A stretch of DNA of 64,000 nucleotides from Oryza sativa Japonica Group (Eukaryota; Streptophyta; Magnoliopsida; Poales; Poaceae). Numbering within the stretch: the stretch's first letter is position 1; each line of letters starts with the position of its first letter. Where the stretch lies: contig NC_089039.1 of the NCBI RefSeq assembly GCF_034140825.1, forward strand, positions 19,743,501 through 19,807,500, read 5' to 3'. The position numbers were made by a program, and so were the translations under genes. The notes under the pieces are model-generated. The model was given only the letters and a program-made list of their open reading frames with translations, searched no databases and was not told where the DNA came from. Shown here piece by piece: positions 32,837-43,829 of the stretch.

Positions 32837-35800
32837 TTAGCACTGGAGAGCGGAACGATCTTGATGGGTGCCGTCCGGCTTGGGCGCCTTGTTTTGCTTG
32901 TTCACTTTCTTGGGTGGCTCAGACGTGGCGGGTGGGGTGGGCGTTTGCTCGACCATGTCGAGGCTCTGCCTGTCGCACTGCACCGCCAGCTTTGCGTTCC
33001 CCTGAATAGTGATTGTTCCCTTCGGTCCCGGCATCTTGAGCACTTGATATGCGTAGTGGGATGTGGCCATGAACCTCGCAAGTGCAGTTCTCCCGATGAT
33101 GGCGTTGTAAGTTGTATCGAATTCAGCGACATCGAAAGTGATCTGCTCTGTTCGGAAGTTGTTGGCTTGGCCGAAAGTCACGGGCAACGTAATCTTGCCC
33201 AGAGGTCTGGACGATGATTGGGGAGTAATTCCATGGAAGGGTTGATCGGTTGGTGTCAACTCACTTTGTGGAATTCCCATTGCATCCAGAGTGCTGGCGA
33301 AGAGGAGATTGATCGAGCTGCCACCGTCGATGAGAACTCGTGCTACCTTGATGTTCCGAATAGTGGGTTCGACCACAATCGGATATCGTCTTGGGCTAAC
33401 AGAGGTCTTGGGGTGGTCTTCCTCCGAGAACTCTATTCTCTGTTCAGACCACTTCATCTTGGGTGCAGCCCCCTGCCATGTCGAATAGACTTCACGTTCC
33501 ACTTTCTTGTATTCCCGCTTGGAGGAGTACGTTGTGGAGCCGCCGAAGATGTGTGAGACATGGAGGTCGGAGTCTGGGTACGCAGAATCCGATTCGTGAG
33601 GAGGTGTCTCCTCGTTCTTCTCGACAACGCGTACTCGCTTGCCTTTTTCAAACGTCATGTGCTTCTCGAGCGACTTTTTGAAAACAAGGCAATCCTCCAG
33701 AGAATGTCTGTCCGTTTTGTGTATGGGGCACCATGATTTTTTTGTATCGCTGGCTTGTGGGTCTGGGCGCTTGGGAGGGTTCGCGTATTCTGCTGCGAGG
33801 ACTTCCGCTTGAGCTTTCCTTTTCCCGTTTTTGCGATTTTTCTTCTTATTTGACTCAGAGGCGTCTGCGGTTGGTTTCTTCTCTCCCCCAGTCTTCGGCT
33901 TGTCGTTCTTGCGTCTTAGCGCGTCATCCACATGGGCGCACCGCTCAACGATCTCGAATAATCTTCGAGTAGTTGTGATGCGTCTTGTCGCCAACTCCTG
34001 GGTAGTGTAGCGATCTCTGACACCGAACTTGAAGGCGCGAATTACAGAAGCGTCGGTAATTTCGGGAATTGTGTTTCTGCACTCGTTGAAGCGCCGAACG
34101 TATTCCCTCAATGATTCCCCTGAGTTCTGTGTTAGCGCGTGTAAGTCGTATTCGATCGCGTGGCGCTTGTATGTTCCTTGGAAATTGGCGACGAACTGTT
34201 GCCACAGGTCTGCCCATGAAGAGATTGAATAGGGAGGAAGATGCATTAGCCATGAACGTGCAGAACCCTTCAACGCAGTTGGTAAATAGTTCGCCAACGC
34301 GTTGTCATCTGCTCCGGCAGCATAAAGCACTGTCGAGTAGACTTGAAGGAATTCTTCCGGGTCGGTGCTCCCATCATACTTTTCAATGGCCCCGGGTCGG
34401 AATCTCTCAGGCCGTCAGACATCACGTAGGGAACGACCAAAAGCTCTACACCCAGCACTGGGGGCGGTGGGTTGCCGGCGGTCGCGTGACCTTCGTGGAT
34501 GTCTGTCTGATGATGAAGAGGACGCGGATGATGACGATGACGATGGGTCGCTTGGCTCCGGCGTACGATTACGAGGATGACGACCTGGATCCCAGGAATC
34601 TTGTCGTTGTCTCTCGCTGTTATTTCGACGCCGATCTCCTTCGTCGTCGTCGTTGCGGCGACGGCCATGACCAGTATTGTCTGGCCCCCGCCGTTCGCGA
34701 TCGTTGCATTCTCGGTCCTCGTTTGGGCGGTCTCCTCGATCATGGCGCCGTGAAGAAACATGACGCCGAGAGCGATTTGCGTCATCCCGTGTGCGCCGTG
34801 CTTCTCGGCGACCATTAATTTGATCTCGAAGATCGCCAGTGCCACGAGGTGGAGGGGTAGCCTGTCGAGGCGATTCCCTCCGCTCCGGATCTTCACCATT
34901 GGGGTCGCCGATTGGTGGCTGATCTTGGTGTGCCGCGGTAACGGCCTCTTCGAATGCATTGCTGAGGTTGGTCACCGACTCCCGTAATCGTTCTGTCCAA
35001 CGCTCGAGGTCGTCGTTCAGAACGGGATCGTAAGGAGTTTCCCTCAGTATAGCTTGAATAGCCCTGATGTGCTGGGCTGGAGTAATCGATTGATTCGCCG
35101 CTTCTGCGTTGGCTTGCGCTGTCGTGCCAACGTCATCGATAACTAGTACCTCCCGCGGCGCACTTGTTGTCGATGACCCGTAGTCTTCGAGGAGATGTAA
35201 GACCGATGGTTCGTGAGGATCGAGATCGATTACCCCAACGAATCGATCTGAGGCTGGAGTCGCTCCCTGTTCCTTGCCGTTATCCCTGACGGGGACGTAT
35301 GACTTAGGAGACGGGGTTTTCATGGCGCCGAGGAGAACTTTGCAGCTCGAGAGATCGTGATTCTTTGTCTTTTGGATAGGACAATAGACATCCCGAGTTG
35401 GAGAAATACGCTGAATTCCACGTTCTTTGCAGGCGCGAAGTTCAGCACGGACGTTGATGAATACCCAGCAATCTTGAAGGGTATGTTTCTTGGTTTTGTG
35501 GATAGGACACCAAGACCTGATAGCTTCGGAAGTCATCTTTGTCGGCCCGTGATTTATGTCGGAGGGACAAGACTTGGCCGCATCAGAATCCTTCCCGAGT
35601 TTGGATGTAGTCGGTAATCCATTCTCCGTTTCAACGGGTGGATTTTTCGACATAGAGCCGTCTTGGTTCGTAGCCACTGCGTTCTCGTTTTCAGTCATTG
35701 AAGGACCGATTGAGATCGGCATCGTGGTGTAAACCGGGAAGACGATTTCGCCGACTTGAGTCCATACCAGCATTGTTGAAGTTGAGAGTGCTTGGCTGGA

Positions 35801-35884
35801 GCTGGTGTTGACGTTGTTGTCGACGAAGCTTGATGGCATAGTAGTAGAACCTTGAGTACCAAGTGCCCTTACCTGGCGCGCCAC
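32837..35884 (-). other. gag-protease region of the Tat-lineage element (fossil part)
   Basis: A gag-like segment (retrotransposon gag signature WADLWQQFVANFQGTYK) lies around 33.9-34.3 kb. A pepsin-type retroviral protease segment with VLIDGGSSINLL lies around 33.3 kb. The sequence continues upstream to the primer-binding site (35867-35883) beside the 5' LTR. Confidence 0.75.
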
Positions 35885-36448
35885 TGTCGACGGGTGATAC
35901 CCGCAGACCGGATATAGAGGGTATTGGGGTACGCTGGTACAAGGATCTACGTAGTACGACATCGAGCAATCAAAAGATAAGAATTATACTGGTTCAGGCT
36001 CCTTGACAGGTAATAGCCCTAATCCAGTTGATATGGGATTATATGGTGGAAAACACAGGTTACAAAGGAAAAGATGGAACTTGTCAGATCCGGCGAGATT
36101 GTAGTCGAGTTGATTCGACTAGCTCTCGACGACTTGGCTCCTCACAGGCTCCGGCTTCGTAGGCTGTGTGGGTTGTGTTGGCTCTGAGATTCGATCCCCT
36201 ATGCCCTCCTCGGGGGGTCCCTTTTATATCGCAGGTCTAGTGCTCTTCGAGTAGGACTCGAATATACCAGACCTAGCACGATACGTAGGTAACCCGGTTC
36301 TTATCCGAGAAGGACTTTTCCCGTCTATTGATTTCGTGAAAGGTTTCCTTAGATCATAAAGGAAATATCCGCGTGCGCGTGGGTATGCCATGTCGACACG
36401 TAACGTATATCGAAGGGTAGGGGGTATGCCTGACCCGTAACCCTGACA
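35885..36448 (-). repeat. 5' LTR of the Tat-lineage element
   Basis: 564 bp, the near-identical partner of 25077-25640. The minus-strand sequence directly after it is TGGCGCGCCAGGTAAGG, a typical plant gypsy primer-binding site. Confidence 0.9.
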
Positions 36449-36837
36449 ACTCCCTTTTCGGATTTTAGAAAGTTGTCAGAATAACAAAGTGACTACTGAA
36501 TACCCTTCAATTGGAACGTGGGGCATTTTTTTCGAGATTTAAATCTTTTTCTACAAAATGGTTGTTTTCTAGAAAAAATATTTCAGGTAATGGCTAGAGT
36601 CTTTTTTTTCCTCAATTTTTTTTTAAAATATTAGTAATAACTATACTAAACGGATTAATAACTGTTTATTATAAAGAAAACCAGGGGAATCGATATTCAG
36701 AGGAAGATATCCCCCTCCATCGACTACTCGGCCGGCCACCTGCGCCGTCTCTACCCCGAGGCCCCGAGCGGGCCGAGCTCCCATCGTCTCATCGCCCCAA
36801 ACCCCCCTCTCCTCGCCTCTCTTCCTCCTCTCGCCAA
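36449..36837 (+). promoter_or_regulatory. mTERF4 upstream region, including the right half of the split direct repeat
   Basis: 36449-36590 aligns with 39020-39377 (AGTTGTCAGAATAACAAAGTG against AGTTGTCACAAGAACAAAGTG; CCCTTCAATTGGAACG; AAATGGTTGT). It is the continuation of 19740-19982 after removal of the insertions. The remaining ~250 bases up to the ATG are the putative promoter and leader of mTERF4. The retrotransposon LTR therefore ends only about 390 bp before the start codon. Confidence 0.6.
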
Positions 36838-38364
36838 ATGATGAAGTCCCTCTTCCTCTTTTCCGCCCACCCCAAGCCGCCTCCTCTCCCCCCATCCCCC
36901 CACCTCCGCAAGCTCCTCCGGCTCACCGCCTCCGCCTCCACATCCGCCTCCTCCCCGCCCCGCGCCGGCTGCTCTCGGGGCCCCGCCCATGCCAGGCCCC
37001 GGCCCAGCCCCCGCCCCTCCCCCTCCTCCTCCCTCTACGCGCGCCCCAGCCTCCTCGACATGGAGCGCGGCCGCGCCGCCCGCCGCGCCGACGTCGACGC
37101 GTTCCTCGCCTCGCTCGGCGTCGACCCGGGCGAGCTCGCCGGCCTCGAGCTCCCCGCCACCGTCGACGTCATGCGCGAGCGCGTCGAGTTCCTGCACTCC
37201 CTCGACCTCTCCAACGAGGACCTCGCCGCGTACCCGCTCGCGCTGGGCTGCAGCGTCCGCAAGAACATGGTCCCCGTCCTCGACTACCTCGGCAAGCTCG
37301 GCGTCCGCCAGGACGCGCTCCCGGACCTGCTCCGCCGCTACCCGCAGGTGCTCCACGCCAGCGTCGTCGTCGACCTCGCCCCCGTTGTCAAGTACCTCCA
37401 GGGCATGGACGTCAGGCCGCACGACGTGCCGCGGGTGCTCGAGCGCTACCCCGAGCTCCTCGGCTTCAAGCTCGAGGGAACCATGAGCACCTCTATCGCC
37501 TACCTCGTCGGCATTGGCGTGGCAAGGCGGCAGGTTGGCAGCGTCATCACCCGTTTCCCAGAGGTGCTGGGCATGCGGGTGGGTAAGATCATTAAGCCTT
37601 TCGTCGAACACCTTGAGGGCATTGGGTTGCAGAGGCTAGCTATTGCAAGAATCATCGAGAAGAAGCCATATGTTCTTGGTTTTGGGTTGGAGGACAAGGT
37701 GAAGCCTAATATTGAGGCGCTTCTGGAATTTGGGGTGAGGAAGGAGGCATTAGCATTCATTGTGGCACAATACCCAGACATTCTTGGAATTGAGCTGAGA
37801 GACAAGCTTGCTACACAACAGAGCTTGTTTGAGTCTAGCATTTTGGTCAGCAGTGAAGATTTTGGTAGAGTGATAGAGAGGATGCCACAAGCCATTAGCC
37901 TTGGCCGAACTGCAGTTCTAAAGCATGTTAATTTCCTTACATCTTGTGGCTTCTTGCTCTCTCAGGTCAGCAAGATGGTCGTAGCATGCCCACAGCTGCT
38001 CGCATTGAACATGGATATAATGAAGATGAGCTTTGAGTACTTCCAGAATGAGATGGAGAGGGATTTGGAGGAGCTGGTTGAATTCCCTGCATTCTTTACA
38101 TATGGCCTTGAGTCGACTGTAAGGCCACGGCATGAGATGGTGGCGAAGAAGGGATTCACATGCTCTCTTGCATGGCTTCTAAACTGTTCTGATGCCAAAT
38201 TCGATGAGCGCATGAAATATGATACGATTGGCATCGAGGAAATGGAAGTTGATAACTCTTTTGACACGAACACTTTGTCGGAGCGAGTAGAGGATGAGGT
38301 GGAAGATGAAGATCTGGATGAGGATAGTGATTATGACAGCACCGATGATGAGTTTATTGAGTAA
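36838..38364 (+). CDS. mTERF4: mTERF4 orthologue (BSM/RUGOSA2), chloroplast
   Basis: This intronless gene encodes 508 residues. The first ~75 residues are Ser/Pro/Ala/Arg-rich with almost no acids, a chloroplast transit peptide. Residues ~85-440 are mTERF repeats that follow the Arabidopsis BSM/RUG2 protein closely from memory (LGCSVRKNMVPVLDYLGKLG; RRYPQVLH; LEGTMSTSIAYLVGIGVARR; EFPAFFTYGLESTVRPRH). The C terminus (LAWLLNCSDAKFDERM) is followed by a very acidic tail of about 40 residues, also a feature of that orthologue. In maize, mTERF4 promotes splicing of several chloroplast group II introns and is needed for plastid translation; the Arabidopsis mutants have defective plastids. The first of two adjacent Met codons is taken as the start. 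It is probably a single-copy orthologue and is quite distinct from the two mTERFs at 8.5 and 17.3 kb. Confidence 0.93.
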   Translation: MMKSLFLFSAHPKPPPLPPSPHLRKLLRLTASASTSASSPPRAGCSRGPAHARPRPSPRPSPSSSLYARPSLLDMERGRAARRADVDAFLASLGVDPGELAGLELPATVDVMRERVEFLHSLDLSNEDLAAYPLALGCSVRKNMVPVLDYLGKLGVRQDALPDLLRRYPQVLHASVVVDLAPVVKYLQGMDVRPHDVPRVLERYPELLGFKLEGTMSTSIAYLVGIGVARRQVGSVITRFPEVLGMRVGKIIKPFVEHLEGIGLQRLAIARIIEKKPYVLGFGLEDKVKPNIEALLEFGVRKEALAFIVAQYPDILGIELRDKLATQQSLFESSILVSSEDFGRVIERMPQAISLGRTAVLKHVNFLTSCGFLLSQVSKMVVACPQLLALNMDIMKMSFEYFQNEMERDLEELVEFPAFFTYGLESTVRPRHEMVAKKGFTCSLAWLLNCSDAKFDERMKYDTIGIEEMEVDNSFDTNTLSERVEDEVEDEDLDEDSDYDSTDDEFIE

Positions 38365-39380
38365 CATGCTTCAAGTATCAACTGTTTGCTGACGAACTTG
38401 CATGTAGGTCTTCAGCTTGATGCTCTGTTGTACATGATATGATGCAGTCATGCGGTCACTAGGTGGTTGTTTTTGAAGGATTGGCTTGATCAACAAATGC
38501 TGGATATATAAAATTGTAGCTTAGAGGTCCAATGCATTCAGATATCCTTGATCTGTGTAGTGCTGTATTGCTCATATTTGTTACTGACAAGTTGGCATTT
38601 CCATTTAGAAACATATTTTTGAGAAAAAATACCTCGTGTGGACAGTTCATATTTCCTGAATACGAAACTTCATTTTAACCTGGTTCTGGCCAGTGCATTA
38701 GGGGCTCACATTTTCTTCAGAATTTGGACAGTTGTGCTGCATAGAACATTTGTTGGCCTTGCATACTTTTTTTTTCCATCTCTTGTTATTTTTCATGAAA
38801 CGTACCATTCGTTTATGATTTTCTTTGAGAGGATTATACGGCTTATGCCTACAAGCTGGAAAAGAGATTTCGTCACCAGCAAGTGCCATACACTCAAAAC
38901 TGATATAGATTGCCAATAGATGAGCTAAATCCATAACTTGCAGGTGCTAAGACTAAAATCCTGTCTTTAAGGAGAGCAACGAAGTTGCAGCATTTTCTGC
39001 ATTTCTGGAAAAGGGTATTTCAGATGCTCAGTAAGAGAAAAAGGCAGAGATATCTACAGGTTTTAGTTTTAGAAGTTGTCACAAGAACAAAGTGGCTGCC
39101 TTTCAATTGGAACGCAGCAGGTATCAGCACCATGGTTTGGCATATTGGAGGAAAAAGTGAAACGGCATATTTGCAAATGAAAAATAATTTGTGAATAAAA
39201 CTTTTTTATACATCTACAAGCAAAAGCTAAAAGATATAATATGATGAAAGGCCCTAAAATTAACTCTAAATTTTAGGTTTAAAATTTAAATTTTGACTGA
39301 TAGGTATAAGTATAAAAAAAAGGATGAGGCTGACTTATCCGAGATCTGCATTTTCTTCATAAATGGTTGTATTCCAAGAG
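38365..39380 (+). repeat. mTERF4 3' flank with the intact copy of the direct repeat
   Basis: 38365-38760 is the likely 3' untranslated region and downstream DNA. 38760-39380 is the uninterrupted partner of the split repeat at 19740-19982 plus 36449-36590, in the same orientation, so mTERF4 lies between direct repeats. I see no gene. Confidence 0.55.
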
Positions 39381-40393
39381 GACATGTACAATGGAGGCTA
39401 CTACTATTAGTGGTCTCAAGTTACTACATAGGCTAAGGCCACTAATATACACACAATTCTTTAATGGAGACTACTGCTAAGTGCTAAATGTTTTTTCATT
39501 TCAGTCCTTATTAACTTTTTTATTATCACATCGATAATACTTTTATATTTTAGACCTTATAACAACAAAAAAGAACACATATATATATATATACTCTAAC
39601 CTCCTAACGGTCCCACAGTTAGCCTCTCACATTCATTTTCCACCCCCACCCCCTTACCACCACTGTCGCTATTCTCGCCTTTCCCTCTTCTCCTTCTCCG
39701 ACGGAGGCGCTCCCCTTCTCCTTTGCTGTCGGTGCTCCTCTTCTCCTTCTCTGTGCCTTGTCGACGAGGCGTGGCCCGCCCAGCTCATGGTGGTGATGAG
39801 ATCTTTGACGTCGAGCTTCGTGTGGCAAAGGGCGACAGGATCGGTGGCGCTCGAGCTTGAGCTTTCCAGCGGGGATCTGGCATCATGCTCGCTGGATCTG
39901 GCCGAGCTCGAGAACCAGAGAGATCCACAGATCTGGCGTCATGCTCGCCGGATCTGGCCGAGCCACCGCCGTTGTCAGCGTCTTCCCGGAGGTGGCGTCG
40001 ATTTGTTCGGAGCCGCCGTTGGGCTCCCTCTCCTCCCTCCCTGGCGGCACGGGCCACAACGAGGCATGGGCTGGCGGCGATGACCTCCAGCCCGTCAACT
40101 CGTCAATGGCCTCTAGTTCCCCTTTTCTCCTCTGTAACTTTCTGGATCACACAAATCGTTCTCTCTCTCCTAGAACCACAGTTCAACCACTGTTTCATCT
40201 GCCCCCCTGCGAGATCACTTCAAACCTTCAGTGAGTTACGAGGCACCATATTGTACATTTGTACATGGCCTTATGAAGTTATCCAGTCACTACACTTGCA
40301 CAAGAACCTTATCAGCTATCAGCGCCACCAGAAAACGAAAAGGACACGTGTACTACGGACTGCCAGACGAAACACGCCAAGGAAGAAAAAAAA
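39381..40393. other. Spacer before MSRB with a small tandem repeat
   Basis: The first 240 bases are AT-rich with a (TA)n run near 39579-39592. From 39620 to 40130 it is GC-rich. A unit GATCTGGCRTCATGCTCGCY followed by GGATCTGGCCGAG occurs twice (39883-39909 and 39930-39963). No frame is recognisable. This could be part of a dispersed repeat or a 5' leader of MSRB. Confidence 0.35.
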
Positions 40394-42945
40394 ATGGGCG
40401 TCCAGCATCTGCTCAAGCTGAGGATGGCGTCGCCCCACCCGCACCCGCACCCCGGCGCGCCGCTCGCCGCGCGCCCGCTCTCCGCGCTCGCCTCCTTCTT
40501 CCTCGCCCGGCCCTCCTCCACCGCCGCCGCGCCTCCTCCTCGGCACGTCACCCTCTCGTGCTCGCGGCCGCACTGCAACCACAACCAGTGGGCCGCCAGC
40601 CGGTGCCGCGGGACGGCGGGCCGGCGGCGGCTGCAGGTCGTCGTGGCGATGTCCTCGTCGGCGCCGCCGCCGCCTCCGGGATCCGTGCAGAAGTCGGAGG
40701 AGGAGTGGGAGGCCATCCTCTCGCCGGAGCAGTTCCGCATCCTCCGCCTCAAGGGCACGGAGTAAGACGTGTTTCTTCCCACTGTTTATCCTTCTTTTCC
40801 CCTTAGAATAAAAAATACTAGCGTAAAGTCATTGCTAATTTGCTATCTGTTTCTGTTTCCGTTTCTGATAATGCCAATTTCTTAAAACTTTGAATCAGTA
40901 TATACTCGGATCATGTATGAGCATGTGTGGAACGGTGCATTTCCTTGCTACTTTGCAAGAGCTCTTTCAGAAATGACTTGCCTATGCATGGTTACTGGCT
41001 CTGGACAGCCAACCATCCTGTCTCTTTATTAATCTGCTCCCGAGTTTCCATCTTTTTTTTTTTTTGCCATGGGTCAACAGCTGTAATGTTATCTAGTTGC
41101 ATTTCTGGGACATTTTTGCATGCTGCAAACGTTTCTAGATCTGCTAATGCAATTTAAAGTGGTTATGATTTGGCCCTGCTCAGCTGTGAAGTGTACAGCT
41201 GCACAGCCAAAGCTATTCGCAGTGGGAGCAGCCTCAAAAATAATAGCCGACCAGGCCAATTGATTTTACCAAGCAAAAGAAGAAAAAACAAACTAAAATG
41301 CTTGTGATCAGTTGCGAAGCTAGGCTTTAACTATGAGGGGGGCAGCTTAACAAATGATTGTGATAAAAAAAATTGTATAAAAAGTATTACATAAATTCAA
41401 AGATTTTTTATAGATGATAAAAAAAACATCAGAGCTAAAAGTCTATATAAATTGACAGTAATTAGAAAAAAAAAACTTGGCAAAATTAGCAACAAATTGA
41501 AGGACTAATATTCCAGAGGTTTAAAATTAAAATGATGTGACAATAGATATAGTTAGTTTCCTAATCATCGGCTCAAGCACAAGAAAAACACGCACCTATG
41601 GCTACAGATTTAGTAGGAAAGTGGAAACTGATATGTAAACTCACGATGGCTCCCAGTCATCATGTCGTGTAAACTACAATTGCTTCTTCTAATACAATGA
41701 CGTGCAATCCTTTTGCCAGTTTGTGAAAAAACATAACTCTCATCTGAATGACTGAATGTACGTTCTTGGAATGGATGCCTTCCTATTTTTTGCATTTTGA
41801 TGACATAATGATTTTTTGTGCACACAATTGTTCATAAATTAAGTACCAGCTGTACTTTGGATATCAAATGGTAGAATTACATGTGGAATTTCATGTGTAA
41901 CAGTATCTGATATTTTACTCTGAAGACAAAATTTATCAGTTTACCAGCCCGTTACTACTGGCTGTGTATATACATATGATTGTCTAAAAAAATCAGCTTG
42001 TTACTATGATCCTGTATGAAATGTTAATTTTAGGTTTGTCTCTAGACATATCCTCTTTGTCTTGAGTCTTGACCAGGATTGTATCTTGCTATACAGACAT
42101 AGTACTAGTGCATGAACCCTTTTCTCGGTAATATTTCTTTTGTCTACTATTCGACCAATATGTTATTGTCTCATTGGACACAGCTGCATATCATGAAGTG
42201 CAGAATGTAAGCGAAAAATAGCTCAGCCAAAGTTACTAAAGCGAAGTCACTACAAATGCTTGTTGGTTGTAACCAACTTACCATCCTTTGAGGCTTGTTT
42301 TGTTCCTGATCTGCAACTGTAGTCCTGAGTCCTGACAGTTGAGTAATGTAACAAAACTGCAAAAAGATAATTCTGTACGAAGTTGCAGTGCTGATCCTAT
42401 TCTCATTATCAACATTTGTGTTGTCGTACAGTTAACGAATTACTGGTGTATGACATGGTTAATCTGGTAGTCTTGAACTAATTTTTTGATTTGATCTTTT
42501 TTTTTTTCCAGGTATCCTGGAACAGGTGAATATGACAAGCTCTTCGCTGAGGGTGTTTATGAATGTGCTGGATGCGGGACTCCATTGTACAAGTCATCTA
42601 CTAAATTCAACTCAGGTTGTGGTTGGCCAGCATTCTATGAAGGATTTCCCGGAGCCATCGCACGAACGGTATGGTTTTGTCTTCTACATCGAATGGCGAT
42701 GAATATATATGGTGTTTTGTTTTCCTCTTTCGGTCGTTCCATACTCTCCTACTGATGCTGGCACTATTTTGCAACTTCAGCCTGATCCTGATGGCAGGCG
42801 AATAGAGATCACCTGTGCGGCTTGCGGAGGACATTTAGGACATGTCTTCAAAGGGGAGGGGTTCAACACGCCTACAGATGAGCGGCATTGTGTTAACAGT
42901 ATCTCACTCAAGTTCATTCCAGCCTCAGAAGATAGTAAGCTTTGA
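40394..42945 (+). CDS. MSRB3: Plastid peptide-methionine (R)-S-oxide reductase B
   Basis: Three exons, 40394-40761, 42512-42668 and 42781-42945, have GT-AG junctions and join to 229 residues plus stop. The enzyme reduces methionine-R-sulfoxide in proteins, using thioredoxin-type reductants, in the chloroplast. Residues 1-~90 are a basic, Ser/Ala/Pro-rich transit peptide. The catalytic domain follows from about 97. The zinc-binding CxxC pairs are CAGC and CAAC. The catalytic Cys is in RHCVNS near the C terminus, and the surrounding [13 protein letters not shown] and [12 protein letters not shown] are family hallmarks. Intron 1 is 1.75 kb and phase 2; intron 2 is 112 bp and phase 0. Sequence and length fit the rice protein I recall as MSRB3, so the symbol rests on memory. 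Nothing is missing, so it should be active. Confidence 0.93.
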
Positions 42946-43829
42946 GCATGGAAGTATAAGCCCGCAATAGAACAGTCTGCGCAGTCATAGTAAACCTGTG
43001 ATTATTAAAAAAGTATCGGATTTTTCAGAAAGCAATTTATACTCTGCGGTTTGTCAATAATGCGAAATACCAAGTCTGATGATTGTCGAAAACTTTTGGC
43101 TGTAACCTATTTACACTTCCAGTTCTACTTTTTTCTGATAACCAGAGAAGTTCATATCCGTACATAATTGAACACGGAAGAAACTATCCGATGGAGAAAG
43201 CCACCGGGAGAATGGCAGGAGTTGGTGTTCTCGGTCTGCAATGGCAGTTGCGTCACTGAAGACGCTGATTCTGTCGCTACGATGTCACTTGTATAGACGA
43301 TGTGGCGAACCATGTGCGCCCCAAAACAAAGCCAAAACAGGTATTGGAAAAGCCTAAAGGCATCTCAGCAACAATGATAATCTTAAGCTATGAACTCATA
43401 TCAGCAGTTATCCAAAGGCGCATGTAATGCTGATATTGTCTCATTTCATGAAAATGTGAAGAAACAGCGACTGCCACCAGAAACAATCAAGCAAGTTCAG
43501 TTAACGTGGCGAGCTCATCCTGTGTCCTTTCGGTCGAAATCTAACTACAGGTTCTTTTAACAAGTTAACTCCAGGTTATGATGCTGTAGACCTTCTCCAT
43601 CATCAGCTAACAGCTCTAAACACGCTGCCTATGGTGTCGCCATCCTCAATGAAGAATATGATAAACCTTCCAAAAGCAGACTGGTGAAAAAACATAGTGT
43701 TCAGTTCGATGCTGATGGCAACAGCCATAACGCAATATTTGAAGAAACAAGTCAGTTGATTTCAAAACTCTTCAAACCATATTAACTTTCTACTTGCCTG
43801 GTATTAGTGCCAAATATTGCAAAATAATT
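42946..43829. other. Converging 3' flanks of MSRB and the COA4-like gene
   Basis: MSRB (+) and the COA4-like gene (-) point at each other here. The stretch should contain both 3' untranslated regions. No additional gene or bordered repeat is visible. Confidence 0.45.

Larger units (their letters stand above)
25077..36448 (-). mobile_element. Ty3/gypsy LTR retrotransposon, Tat lineage (RIRE2-like), near-whole fossil
   Basis: Two 564-bp LTRs (25077-25640 and 35885-36448) are flanked by a perfect ACTCC duplication (25072-25076 and 36449-36453). By eye the LTRs differ at about 12 sites (about 2%), which at 1.3e-8 substitutions per site per year suggests an age near 0.8 million years. The element lies on the minus strand: primer-binding site next to 35884, gag and protease region about 32.9-35.6 kb, reverse transcriptase about 31.9-32.75 kb, RNase H about 31.0-31.6 kb, integrase about 29.9-30.7 kb, polypurine tract next to 25641. 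A further gene block on the opposite strand (26032-29017) lies between pol and the 3' LTR, as is known in Tat-lineage elements. It looks nearly whole, with perhaps one to three breaks. Confidence 0.9.
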
